A stretch of 64,000 nt of DNA from CAYURP01 sp964447175 (GTDB lineage: Bacteria; Zixibacteria; MSB-5A5; SM23-73-2), in NCBI GenBank assembly GCA_964447175.1, contig CAYURP010000010.1, positions 1 to 64,000 of the forward strand. Direction: 5' to 3'. This document shows, in pieces, positions 41,054-49,868 of the stretch. Below the pieces are notes generated by a model. It searched no databases and was not told the origin of the DNA. It saw only the letters and a list, made by a program, of their open reading frames with translations. A program made the translations under genes and the position numbers. Within the stretch, counting starts at the first letter, position 1, and each line of letters begins with the position of its first letter.

Positions 41054-43054
41054 TTGTTTTTATCTCTGGTGAGCCTCACTTTGGTTGTTTTTGTGGATCT
41101 TTTCTCCTGGGGCTACAAGGACATTTTGGATGAGAGGGATTATTATCCTCCGGGGGTTGAGGCTGGTAAGGATATCATCACCTATACTGGGATATCCACC
41201 AAGTTTAAGGGGTTCGCTTTGTCCCATGATTTTGACATAGTGAAATGGGAGTGGGATTTTGACGGAGATGGTATCTTCGATTGGCAATCACACACCTCCA
41301 GCGAAGTAGAATATAGCTACCCCAATCCAGGGACTTACCTCGCCAAGTTAAGGGCCTGGGATGACAATGGAATGTCAGGAGAAACTGTGCTCAAGGTAAT
41401 AGTCAGGAGCGGGATGGGTGAGCAGGAATATGTTAAGCCATCTGCACCCTTACCCAAAGTTGCAGGGTGTTCTGCTCCAGATGGTGATTTCAGAAGGTTT
41501 GCAGTGCTACTTACTGGATTTGTTGAATACTGGTACTATGGCAGCGCTTTTTATGATTCCCTGGTGAGTGTCTATGAATTTAACGAAAATGAAATTTTTC
41601 TTTTGTATGGGCATGGATTGGACAGTAGTGGCCAAGAGGACGACCGGATCTATGATTCGCTGACGTACAGTTCGATCGAACGTCTTTTTGAAATGTTGGC
41701 AGATACAATTGATTCGGATGACAAGCTATACGTATGGTTGTTTGGTCACGGAATAGGATATGACGGTCCTGAGCGTGCATATCTGGGTAGCAGGGCGACG
41801 GTTGATCCCGAAGATGAAGAGGATTACAGGGAATCAGAATTCAAATTAGAGAGTTTTTATGTCGGTGGAGAATACGCGAAACATCTGGGAATGGAGGAAT
41901 GGGGATTCCGTTATAAATCATCTTATCCTGGTTATTGGTACCAGCGCGAGCAATATGTCAGCCATTTCGATAGCGTATACTTTGAGCTTTATGGTTGGCA
42001 ATCGGATCACGACTCATTAATTGAAAAATTCATAGACAGACCCTTGGCTGATACTAATCATAACTGGAGAATTGACTCGCAAGAAAGGCAACTGCTCGAT
42101 TGGGACGAAGACGGGAATCCGCCCTATGATTCGCTCACCGGTTTGTTTGATGAGGATGATTGGGGAAATGTGGATACTCTACAGCAAGATTATTACGAAC
42201 TCTGGCCCGTTGGGGATTCATTTTTATATTATCCTGGTCCTACATACTGGGATTCAGGATTGGACAACCATGTGGATATAGATTTAGAATACGATTCTAC
42301 GAAGGGATACGAGGTTGATGGAACCGATGTCGACGGCCAGGGCAGATTCGATTGGATCGATGCTAATGATGATGGAGATACCACTGATTGGGTGAGTATT
42401 GATGAGGAGTATATGATCAGTGTATCTCGCGGGTTATATGATGATGATTTAAGAGACCTCTTGAATAATATTTGCGCCAACACTATCGTTGTAATTCCCC
42501 AACAGTGTTATTCGGGTGGATTCATTGAAGACCTGAGTAAATCCGGGCGCGTGATTTTCACGAATTCTGGTGAAGAGGAGCTCTCGTCTACCATGTTCAC
42601 CGAAGCATTGCTCAAGGCTCTAATGTGGTATGAGGGTGTGGACGCGGATACCAACAATGATGGCTGCGTGTCCATGGTGGAGGCTTTCAATTACGCTGCT
42701 GAGTACAATAGCTGGTACAATGACTTCACCTCTGAATTCGATGATGATGGAGATGGGATAGGACATGCTTACCCCATTCCTAACAGCACTGATGGTGATT
42801 TTGGTCAGTATACCTTTTTACAGAAATGCGACGGTTTAGATTATGTTTATGGAGATGCAAACGACGATGAATCAGTTAATGTAGTGGATATGATATATCT
42901 AAACAATTATTTGTTCTATGCAGGCCTTCCGCCTTTACCTTGGGCTGCAGGAGATCCTAATTCGAGCTGTGACATTACCATAGCAGACATTGTCTATCTA
43001 AACAATTATCTTTTTAAAAGTGGACCAGCTCCGCTAGAAGGATGCATCTGGTGA
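41054..43054 (+). CDS. Secreted caspase-fold (C13-like) peptidase with PKD domain and dockerin-like C-terminus
   Basis: A 666-residue frame from a TTG at 41054. The signal segment is residues 1-19 and lacks basic residues. A possible ATA start at 41039, six bases after AGAAGG, would add MRHRF. A PKD domain spans about 40-118 (WEWDFDGDG, YPNPGTYLAKLRAWDD). The peptidase has H232 in WLFGHGIGYDG and C485 in IPQQCYSGGF, the clan CD dyad of legumain/caspase folds. About 250 residues separate H and C, much more than the roughly 50 usual, and the insertion is Asp-rich with a calcium-binding look. The C-terminus has two dockerin-like repeats (GDANDDESVNVVDMIYLNNY and CDITIADIVYLNNY). The substrate is unknown. 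Confidence 0.82.
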   Translation: MFLSLVSLTLVVFVDLFSWGYKDILDERDYYPPGVEAGKDIITYTGISTKFKGFALSHDFDIVKWEWDFDGDGIFDWQSHTSSEVEYSYPNPGTYLAKLRAWDDNGMSGETVLKVIVRSGMGEQEYVKPSAPLPKVAGCSAPDGDFRRFAVLLTGFVEYWYYGSAFYDSLVSVYEFNENEIFLLYGHGLDSSGQEDDRIYDSLTYSSIERLFEMLADTIDSDDKLYVWLFGHGIGYDGPERAYLGSRATVDPEDEEDYRESEFKLESFYVGGEYAKHLGMEEWGFRYKSSYPGYWYQREQYVSHFDSVYFELYGWQSDHDSLIEKFIDRPLADTNHNWRIDSQERQLLDWDEDGNPPYDSLTGLFDEDDWGNVDTLQQDYYELWPVGDSFLYYPGPTYWDSGLDNHVDIDLEYDSTKGYEVDGTDVDGQGRFDWIDANDDGDTTDWVSIDEEYMISVSRGLYDDDLRDLLNNICANTIVVIPQQCYSGGFIEDLSKSGRVIFTNSGEEELSSTMFTEALLKALMWYEGVDADTNNDGCVSMVEAFNYAAEYNSWYNDFTSEFDDDGDGIGHAYPIPNSTDGDFGQYTFLQKCDGLDYVYGDANDDESVNVVDMIYLNNYLFYAGLPPLPWAAGDPNSSCDITIADIVYLNNYLFKSGPAPLEGCIW

Positions 43055-43222
43055 TTTCCCAGTAGACTGAGTAATTTTGGAGATGGTTAGTAAAATGCAA
43101 GCTCGGAAGGAGCCTACGTTTTTTTATTACCTTCCTCTAATAGCTTATTGATTATTAAACTTCATAATTTTTGGTAAGATGACAGAATTGTCCTTGCTAA
43201 CATTGTTAGTTTGTTTCTTGTT

Positions 43223-43332
43223 CTGTCAGGTCTTGCCCACTGTGTGTGACCTGACAGTCTCGTTAGTTTGTAGGTCCAGAGCCCGTGCTCCTGACTTCTC
43301 TTAGTGTCAGGTGCGCAGGGCACCTGACCTAC
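43223..43332. repeat. Type-A hairpin plus GTAG hairpin pair, inverted composite
   Basis: The type-A hairpin is at 43223-43257 (CTGTCAGGTC...GACCTGACAG, preceded by TTCTTGTT). After 12 bases comes the pair GTAG-GTCCAGAGCCCGTGCTCCTG (43270-43295) and, on the minus strand, GTAG-GTCAGGTGCCCTGCGCACCT (43306-43332). It is the reverse complement layout of 17670-17770, showing that the three hairpins travel or arise as a unit. Confidence 0.8.
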
Positions 43333-43535
43333 AAATTATGATCACCTATCCTATTTTAAATCAAAGACTTCGGCAATAGCAACTTGAATTTGTATAAAAC
43401 TAAATTTTGAATATTTTTCCAGATTAGTTGTATATTATTTAAGTATAATTTTGGCAAAAACTTGTGCTCTTTTAAGTTTGGATTCGATTATGGTATCAGA
43501 AAGCTTTTACTACTAAACCAGTGGAGGTATGTTTT

Positions 43536-44858
43536 ATGAAGAGGTGTTTTCTAATTTTAGTACTTTTAATTTTTCTCCTCTCAACTTCAGTAATTATATC
43601 TGAAGAGATTGGGACGGAATCCTATTATCAGTTAGCTGAGGATTTCATAAATCTATTGGCTCAGGAGGATTTTACTAAGGTTTATGAGGATTTGAGCCTG
43701 GAGATGAAAAATGCGCTTACAGAGCCTCAGCTAATGGGTCTCTGGAACCAGCTAATTTCATCTTTGGGTGATTTCCAGTCGGCGTCCAGAAAAGAATTAA
43801 CTGAAAAAGATGGGTATCAAATCGTGATATTAACACTTGAGTTTGAGAAAGCATTTATGGATGCAAGAGTTGTCTTTAATCCTCAAGGCGAAGTTGCAGG
43901 ATTCTGGCAGAATTCTATTGTCTATAAGGCTGAATACAAACCTCCAAATTATGTGAATAAAGAATTCTTCACCGAGGAGGAGATTCAGATCGGGGAAAAA
44001 CCCTGGATCCTTCCGGGCACCCTGAGCATTCCCAAAAATCAAAAGAGATCTCCAGGTGTGGTTCTGGTACACGGCTCAGGTCCCAACGACAGGGACGAAA
44101 CTATTGGTCCCAATAAGGTCTTCAGGGATATAGCCTGGGGGCTGTCATCCAATGGAATTGCGGTGCTCAGGTATGATAAACGAACTAAAGTTTATCCTGA
44201 TAAATTTGATGTGGACAAATTAACTGTGGATGATGAGACAATTGAGGATGCTTTAAAAGCAATTGAGTTTTTACGAAAGGACAAAAGGATAGATCCAGAA
44301 AGAATTTACCTTCTGGGACACAGTCTGGGTGGAATGCTTGCCCCGGAAATAGGGGTCAGAGCAAAAAAACTGGCTGGTATTATAATAATGGCAGGAAATG
44401 CCCGTCCCCTGGAGGATCTGATCTTAGAACAATATGACTACATTTTCAATCTGGATGGCGAATTGGATTCCACTGAAAAAAGGGAATTGGGTGATATAAA
44501 AGAGAAGGTAGAGAAATTAAAGGATGGCACTCTGGGAGATGATGAACCTTTTCTTTTTGTCAAGGGTTACTATTGGAAGGATCTGAAAGCACGAGATCAG
44601 ATTGGTTTTGCCAGAAAACTTGACTGCCCCATACTGATCCTGCAGGGAGCAAGGGATTATCAGGTGACTACCAGGGACTTCGAGGGATGGAAAGAGGGGC
44701 TGAAGGATAAAAAGAACGTCACCTTTCGTTTATATCCTGATCTGAATCATCTGCTTATGATAGGCGAGGGCATGTCCACCCCTTCTGAATACGAGAAGGA
44801 GAGCCACGTGGACCCAAAGGTAATCGAACACCTGATCAGCTGGATAATGCATGAGTGA
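43536..44858 (+). CDS. Secreted alpha/beta hydrolase with N-terminal DUF3887-like domain
   Basis: From the ATG at 43536 (GGAGG eight bases upstream; the frame opens at 43521) it has 440 residues. The signal peptide is MKRCFLILVLLIFLLSTS. A DUF3887-like domain (about 25-125) contains LSLEMKNALTEPQLMGLWNQL. The hydrolase domain follows: VVLVHGSGPNDRDE (oxyanion region), GHSLGG nucleophile Ser near 260, acid Asp in LQGARDYQV, and His in DLNHLL near 408. This is a serine esterase or peptidase exported across the membrane; the substrate is unknown. It stands alone between repeat-rich intergenic regions. Confidence 0.88.
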   Translation: MKRCFLILVLLIFLLSTSVIISEEIGTESYYQLAEDFINLLAQEDFTKVYEDLSLEMKNALTEPQLMGLWNQLISSLGDFQSASRKELTEKDGYQIVILTLEFEKAFMDARVVFNPQGEVAGFWQNSIVYKAEYKPPNYVNKEFFTEEEIQIGEKPWILPGTLSIPKNQKRSPGVVLVHGSGPNDRDETIGPNKVFRDIAWGLSSNGIAVLRYDKRTKVYPDKFDVDKLTVDDETIEDALKAIEFLRKDKRIDPERIYLLGHSLGGMLAPEIGVRAKKLAGIIIMAGNARPLEDLILEQYDYIFNLDGELDSTEKRELGDIKEKVEKLKDGTLGDDEPFLFVKGYYWKDLKARDQIGFARKLDCPILILQGARDYQVTTRDFEGWKEGLKDKKNVTFRLYPDLNHLLMIGEGMSTPSEYEKESHVDPKVIEHLISWIMHE

Positions 44859-44976
44859 CCCGGAAGCTCCGCTGTTGAAAACTTAAGGATTCAATTAGAC
44901 TAAAGGGATTTCATTTTTAACCCTCACTGCGGAGAATTTAAGTAGCTCTCTTCTTGTGACCCTAAAGTTTCCTGGA

Positions 44977-47900
44977 TTAATGGCGTAGGTTTTTCCTCAT
45001 AACTAAAAAATAAAGCAAGGGAATAATTATTAAGGTCAACAAGGTCGAGCTGATAAGTCCACCCACCATGGGAGCAGAAATCCTTTGCATTACTTCCGAA
45101 CCAGTTCCAGTACCAAACAACGCGGGTAACAGTGCTAACAGGGTGGTGCTGACGGTCATAAGTTTGGGTCTAACCCTCTGCACGGCTCCCTCCTTGATGG
45201 CAGCTTTTAAATCATCCTGATTATTTAATTTTGCCTCTCTTTTATAGCGATTAACAGCCTCGTTTAAGTAGACTAACATGACTACGCCGGTTTCAGCAGC
45301 TAATCCAGCTAAAGCGATGAACCCGACATAGACAGCAACAGAGGTATTAAATCCAAATATATAGAATAGCCATACTCCTCCCACCAAAGAAAAAGGCAAG
45401 GATAACATGACGATCAGACTTTGAGTGAAATTCTTGAATAAAAAGTATAAGAGCAAAAAGATCACCAGTATGGTTAAAGGCACAATGATATTAAGCTGTT
45501 TGGCTGCAGCCTGCATATACTCGTACTGCCCGCTCCAGACCAGGGAGTAGCCGGGGGGAATCGAAATCTCGGATAAAACCTTTGCCTGAGCTTTTTTTAC
45601 ATAGCTTCCCACGTCAACTCCTTTGATGTCGACGTAGACCCAGGCAGTTGGACGAGCATTCTCAGATTTAATACCAACTGGTCCCTTGCTTATTTTAATC
45701 TCTGCCAGCTGCCCCAGAGGAATTTGGGCATCGGATGGCGTTGGTATCAAAACCCTGGATAGAGCGTCTATATTGTCTCTAAGTTCACGCGGATAGCGCA
45801 AGTTTATGGGATAACGCTCCAGCCCCTCCACAGTCCAGCTCAGATTCATCCCGCCTATAGCAGATTGTATCACCTTGTTGATATCCTCAACATTCAGGCC
45901 ATATGCAGCAGCTCTGCGCCTATCTAATACAATGTCAACATAGTTTCCGCCTGTGACCCTCTCGGCATAAACCGAACGGGTCCCGGGAATAGTTCTGATA
46001 AGACCTTCGATCCGCTCACCGATTGCATTCAGACTGTCCAGATCAGGTCCCATTATCTTTATTCCTACCGGGGTCTTGATGCCGGTAGCTAACATATCGA
46101 TGCGGGTTTTGATGGGCATGGTCCAGGCATTGGTCAAACCCGGAAACTGGATGGCTCGATCAAGAGAGTCGATCAGCATCTCCGGGGTCAAACCTTTTCT
46201 CCATTCATCCTTTGGCTTCAGAAGTATCGTCGTCTCAATCATAGACAAGGGTGCTGGATCGGTAGCTGTTTCTGCTCGCCCGATTTTGCCGAAAACTCTC
46301 TTTACCTCTGGGAAGCTGCCTATGATTTTGTCAGTCTGCTGAAGGAGTTCTTTAGCTTTGGTGATGGAAATACCGGGCAAAGTGGTGGGCATATAGAGAA
46401 GGTCCCCCTCGTACAGAGGGGGCATAAACTCCGAACCGATTTGACTTAAAGGAAGAAGTGTAATGCCAGTGATTACCAATAATATAACAATAGATGTCCA
46501 GCGATACTTCAGGACCCAATTGATCACCGGACCATAGAGCCTGATGCTGAATTTTGACACTGGATTCTTGGACTCCGATAATATCTTACCTTTTATGAAC
46601 AGAAACATCAGGGCAGGGATTATGGTTATGGATAACAAAGCTGAGCCGGACATGGCAAAGGTCTTGGTATAAGCCAGAGGTTTGAAAAGCCTTCCCGATT
46701 GCTGGCCCAGTACCAGAACGGGCAGAAATGAAACGGTGATAATCAAAAGGGAGAAAAAGATCGCTGGACCCACCTCTTTGGCTGCATCACTTATGATCGC
46801 CTTGTGCGGTTTTTTGTCACCGTCTCTTTCCAAATGTTTGTGAGCATTTTCGACCATAACCACGGATGCATCCACCATCACCCCGATGGCAATGGCGATT
46901 CCGCCCAAGGACATAATGTTGGCACTGATTCCCAGAAGGTGCATGGTTAAAATTGACAAAAGCACTCCCGCGGGCAAGGTAAACAAAGCAATCAGGGTGC
47001 TTCTGACGTGAAACAAAAAGAGTAAAATGATCAAAGCCACGATTACCATCTCTTTGAACAGCGTGTGATTGAGATTGTTCACTGCCCGGTCGATAAGATC
47101 AGATCGGTCATAAGCCGGTCTGATGCTCACTCCCTCAGGAAGACTCCCTTTCAGCTCATTTAACTTTTTCTTAACACCACTTATGACTTTGCGAGCGTTT
47201 TCTCCCCAACGCATAATTACAATTCCGCCCACAACTTCCCCTTGACCGTCCAGTTCAGCCAGACCTCGTCTGAGCTCAGGACCGTAGTGTATGTCAGCCA
47301 CGCTGGAGAGAAGAACCGGCGGCCCCTCCTTGGGCGTGTGAACAACGACATTTCTCAAATCATCTAACGAGTTCACATAATTGACGCTGCGCACCATGAA
47401 CTCCGTCTCTCCCATCTCCAAAAGTCTTCCACCCACAGCCTGGTTTGATTTCTTTATAGCCATGGTCACATGGGATAGGGGGATTCCGAAATAGGCCAAC
47501 TTGTTGGGATCGACTTCAACCTGGTATTGTTTTACATAGCCACCAATTGATGCCACCTCTGCCACGCCAGGAAGGGCAGACAGCTCATATTTTAGAAACC
47601 AGTCTTGAATGGAACGTAGATCTGCCAGATCGTGTTTTCCCGTGGTATCCTCCAGAACATATTCATAGATCCAACCTACACCGGTGGCATCAGGCCCCAG
47701 TTGAGTTGTTATCCCTTCAGGAAGTCGGGAGATGGCAGAGCTCAGGCTTTCCAGTACCCGGCTGCGTGCCCAGTAGATGTCGGTTCCGTCTTCAAAAATG
47801 ATATAGACAAAGGAAAGTCCGAAAAATGAAAAGCCCCTGACCACCTTGGCTTTTGGTACAGCCAGCATGGCTGTGGATAAAGGGTATGTTACCTGGTCTT

Positions 47901-48084
47901 CCACTATCTGCGGTGGCTGTCCGGGAAACTCGCTCTGGATAATCACCTGAACGTCAGAAAGATCCGGTATGGCATCCACCGGGATCTCAAAAAATGAGTA
48001 GATTCCAAAAGCTACTGCCACGATCCCTAAAATCAGGACTATCTGCCAGTTGTCGATTGAATACTGAATTAACCTTGCGATCAT
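44977..48084 (-). CDS. cusA: Heavy-metal RND efflux pump, inner-membrane subunit (CusA/CzcA)
   Basis: A 1035-residue HME-RND transporter with twelve membrane segments in two sets and two large periplasmic loops. Family signatures are IPVDAIPDLSDVQVII near the N-terminus and GGIAIAIGVMVDASVVMVENAHKHLE in segment 4, where charged residues carry protons. The central NFxMP-like porter motifs are intact. Such pumps expel Cu(I)/Ag(I) or Zn/Co/Cd from the periplasm. The GYSLVWSGQYEY and LINE of the porter domain favour the Cus branch, but the metal is an inference. It overlaps the adaptor gene by 4 bp. Confidence 0.94.
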   Translation of the reverse strand: MIARLIQYSIDNWQIVLILGIVAVAFGIYSFFEIPVDAIPDLSDVQVIIQSEFPGQPPQIVEDQVTYPLSTAMLAVPKAKVVRGFSFFGLSFVYIIFEDGTDIYWARSRVLESLSSAISRLPEGITTQLGPDATGVGWIYEYVLEDTTGKHDLADLRSIQDWFLKYELSALPGVAEVASIGGYVKQYQVEVDPNKLAYFGIPLSHVTMAIKKSNQAVGGRLLEMGETEFMVRSVNYVNSLDDLRNVVVHTPKEGPPVLLSSVADIHYGPELRRGLAELDGQGEVVGGIVIMRWGENARKVISGVKKKLNELKGSLPEGVSIRPAYDRSDLIDRAVNNLNHTLFKEMVIVALIILLFLFHVRSTLIALFTLPAGVLLSILTMHLLGISANIMSLGGIAIAIGVMVDASVVMVENAHKHLERDGDKKPHKAIISDAAKEVGPAIFFSLLIITVSFLPVLVLGQQSGRLFKPLAYTKTFAMSGSALLSITIIPALMFLFIKGKILSESKNPVSKFSIRLYGPVINWVLKYRWTSIVILLVITGITLLPLSQIGSEFMPPLYEGDLLYMPTTLPGISITKAKELLQQTDKIIGSFPEVKRVFGKIGRAETATDPAPLSMIETTILLKPKDEWRKGLTPEMLIDSLDRAIQFPGLTNAWTMPIKTRIDMLATGIKTPVGIKIMGPDLDSLNAIGERIEGLIRTIPGTRSVYAERVTGGNYVDIVLDRRRAAAYGLNVEDINKVIQSAIGGMNLSWTVEGLERYPINLRYPRELRDNIDALSRVLIPTPSDAQIPLGQLAEIKISKGPVGIKSENARPTAWVYVDIKGVDVGSYVKKAQAKVLSEISIPPGYSLVWSGQYEYMQAAAKQLNIIVPLTILVIFLLLYFLFKNFTQSLIVMLSLPFSLVGGVWLFYIFGFNTSVAVYVGFIALAGLAAETGVVMLVYLNEAVNRYKREAKLNNQDDLKAAIKEGAVQRVRPKLMTVSTTLLALLPALFGTGTGSEVMQRISAPMVGGLISSTLLTLIIIPLLYFLVMRKNLRH

Positions 48085-49868
48085 TTCTTCTCCCTCCCTA
48101 TTTTCAAAGGCTCAAGCTTCATCCCGCATTTGGGACACTCACCCGGGCTTAACGAGACCACACTATCTTCTGGCATAAGACAGACATAGACAGTCATTTC
48201 TGCTGCTTCCTCCGCTGGTACCAGTTTCATTCCGCACTTGGGACACTTGCCGGGTTTGAAGGAAATCACGCTGTCCTCAGGCATAGGGCAGACATACAGG
48301 GTCAGCTCAGGTTTTTGCTCCATTTTAACCAATTTCATACCACACTTGGGACACTTCCCTGGTTTGGCTGAGACCACACTGTCTTCAGGCATAGGACAGA
48401 TATATACAGTTCGGCCTGAGGTTTCTTCAATGGGAACCAGTTTCATCCCGCACAGGGGACACTTGCCAGGACCATACTGCACTATATGACTGTGTTCATC
48501 CATGGGGCAGGTGTAAATCCCGGATAAGGTTTCTCCTTGTGCCTTTTTTTCAGGTTTTGCCTCTGTGCTTTTATGCTGGTGCGTAGTATCCTGCGTGTGC
48601 TCCTCGCCGGCGGGCTCGTTTTTTGGCTGATACGATTCGTGTGCGTGCCCGGTACCCAGAGCTTCGTTCAATCGGGTCTCTGAGTCTAACAAAAACTGGC
48701 CAGAGGTGACAATAATCTCGCCTTGTTCCAATCCAGACACTATCTCCAGCATATCGTTGTCCCCATAATGTCCCACTTCCACTTGCCGGGGCTCGAACTT
48801 ACCTTCTCCATTGTCCACAAAAACCAGCTGTCTAACACCAGAATTGATCACTGCAGAAGCAGGAACCAACTTTTTCTTTCCAGGGAGGTGTGAAGCGATC
48901 AAAACCTCAGAATACATTCCAGGCTTTAGCTTGGCATAAGGATTGGACACGTTAATCCGTACTTCTGCTTGCCTTTTCATATCAAGTTGAGGGGAGATGA
49001 AAGATATTCTTCCCAGGAAAACCTCTCCAGGGAGATAAGGTAGTTGTACTACAACTTCTTGCTCTAATCTCAAGAAGGGTATCTCGTGCTCGTAAACGAA
49101 AGCCTTCAGCCACAGAGTAGAAAGGTCAGCGACTTCAAATAAGTTGGCTCCCGCCTTAAGGTAAGCTCCCTCAACTGCATATTTTTTAACCACTACGCCT
49201 GTGGCAGGCGCTCGCATGGTCAACACCTTAAGGACTTCACCTTCAGATCGCAGCCTCTGTATTTGATCTTGAGAGATATCCCAGTTAGCAAGTCTTTGTT
49301 CTGATGCTGTGAGTAGACGATTAGATTGCTCGCTGGCAGCCGGGATTGCGGTGACTCTTTTGCTGTTGTCATACGCTACAAGATACTCCTTTTGGGCTGC
49401 TACTAGCTCAGGGGAGTAAATATCTATGAGTCTATCGCCTGTTTTTACCTCAGCTCCTTCAAAATCGACATACAGCTTCTCAATCCACCCTGAGATCTTC
49501 ATGTTGACTGCATATTGCCGGGTTTCGTCGAAATCCATTTGGCCATAAGCTCTAATGGTTTTTGAGAGTATCCCTGTCTGAACAGGAGTAGTTTTTAAAC
49601 CCATGTTTTGAACTGTAGTAGGATCAATGGAAATTATTCCCATTTCTGAGGACTCCCCACCATCTTTCTTGGGAACCAGCTTCATTCCACATATGGGACA
49701 ATACCCGGGCTCATCAGATATGATCTCCGGATGCATCCCGCAGGTATAAAGCTGTTTAGATGTCGTCTGGGCGCTACTTAGGTTCACCATACCTTTTGCA
49801 CCGAATGTCATATATCCCACACCCAGTCCCACCAGCAAAGCTAAAATGATAATTATTGTGTTTTTCAT
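48081..49868 (-). CDS. cusB: Heavy-metal efflux adaptor (CusB-like) with five metal-binding repeats
   Basis: A 595-residue membrane-fusion protein with an N-terminal membrane anchor. A heavy-metal-binding domain (YTCGMHPEI...GYCPICGMKL, about 41-64) precedes the adaptor body (about 75-410: WIEKLYVDFEGAEVKTGDRL, barrel-sandwich and beta-barrel). A His-rich linker follows. Residues 451-595 hold four more tandem copies of the YxCPMPEDSxVSxxPGKCPKCGMKL unit. One copy is usual, so five is exceptional. The repeats are also visible in DNA (48081-48518). The extra copies probably bind metal in the periplasm and hand it to the pump. Overlaps of 4 bp on both sides show tight coupling. Confidence 0.93.
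   Translation of the reverse strand: MKNTIIIILALLVGLGVGYMTFGAKGMVNLSSAQTTSKQLYTCGMHPEIISDEPGYCPICGMKLVPKKDGGESSEMGIISIDPTTVQNMGLKTTPVQTGILSKTIRAYGQMDFDETRQYAVNMKISGWIEKLYVDFEGAEVKTGDRLIDIYSPELVAAQKEYLVAYDNSKRVTAIPAASEQSNRLLTASEQRLANWDISQDQIQRLRSEGEVLKVLTMRAPATGVVVKKYAVEGAYLKAGANLFEVADLSTLWLKAFVYEHEIPFLRLEQEVVVQLPYLPGEVFLGRISFISPQLDMKRQAEVRINVSNPYAKLKPGMYSEVLIASHLPGKKKLVPASAVINSGVRQLVFVDNGEGKFEPRQVEVGHYGDNDMLEIVSGLEQGEIIVTSGQFLLDSETRLNEALGTGHAHESYQPKNEPAGEEHTQDTTHQHKSTEAKPEKKAQGETLSGIYTCPMDEHSHIVQYGPGKCPLCGMKLVPIEETSGRTVYICPMPEDSVVSAKPGKCPKCGMKLVKMEQKPELTLYVCPMPEDSVISFKPGKCPKCGMKLVPAEEAAEMTVYVCLMPEDSVVSLSPGECPKCGMKLEPLKIGREKK

Noticed and set aside
43095..43130. Terminator after the caspase-fold peptidase gene
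   Set aside because: The GCTC/GAGC stem before the T-run is only four base pairs, too weak to call.
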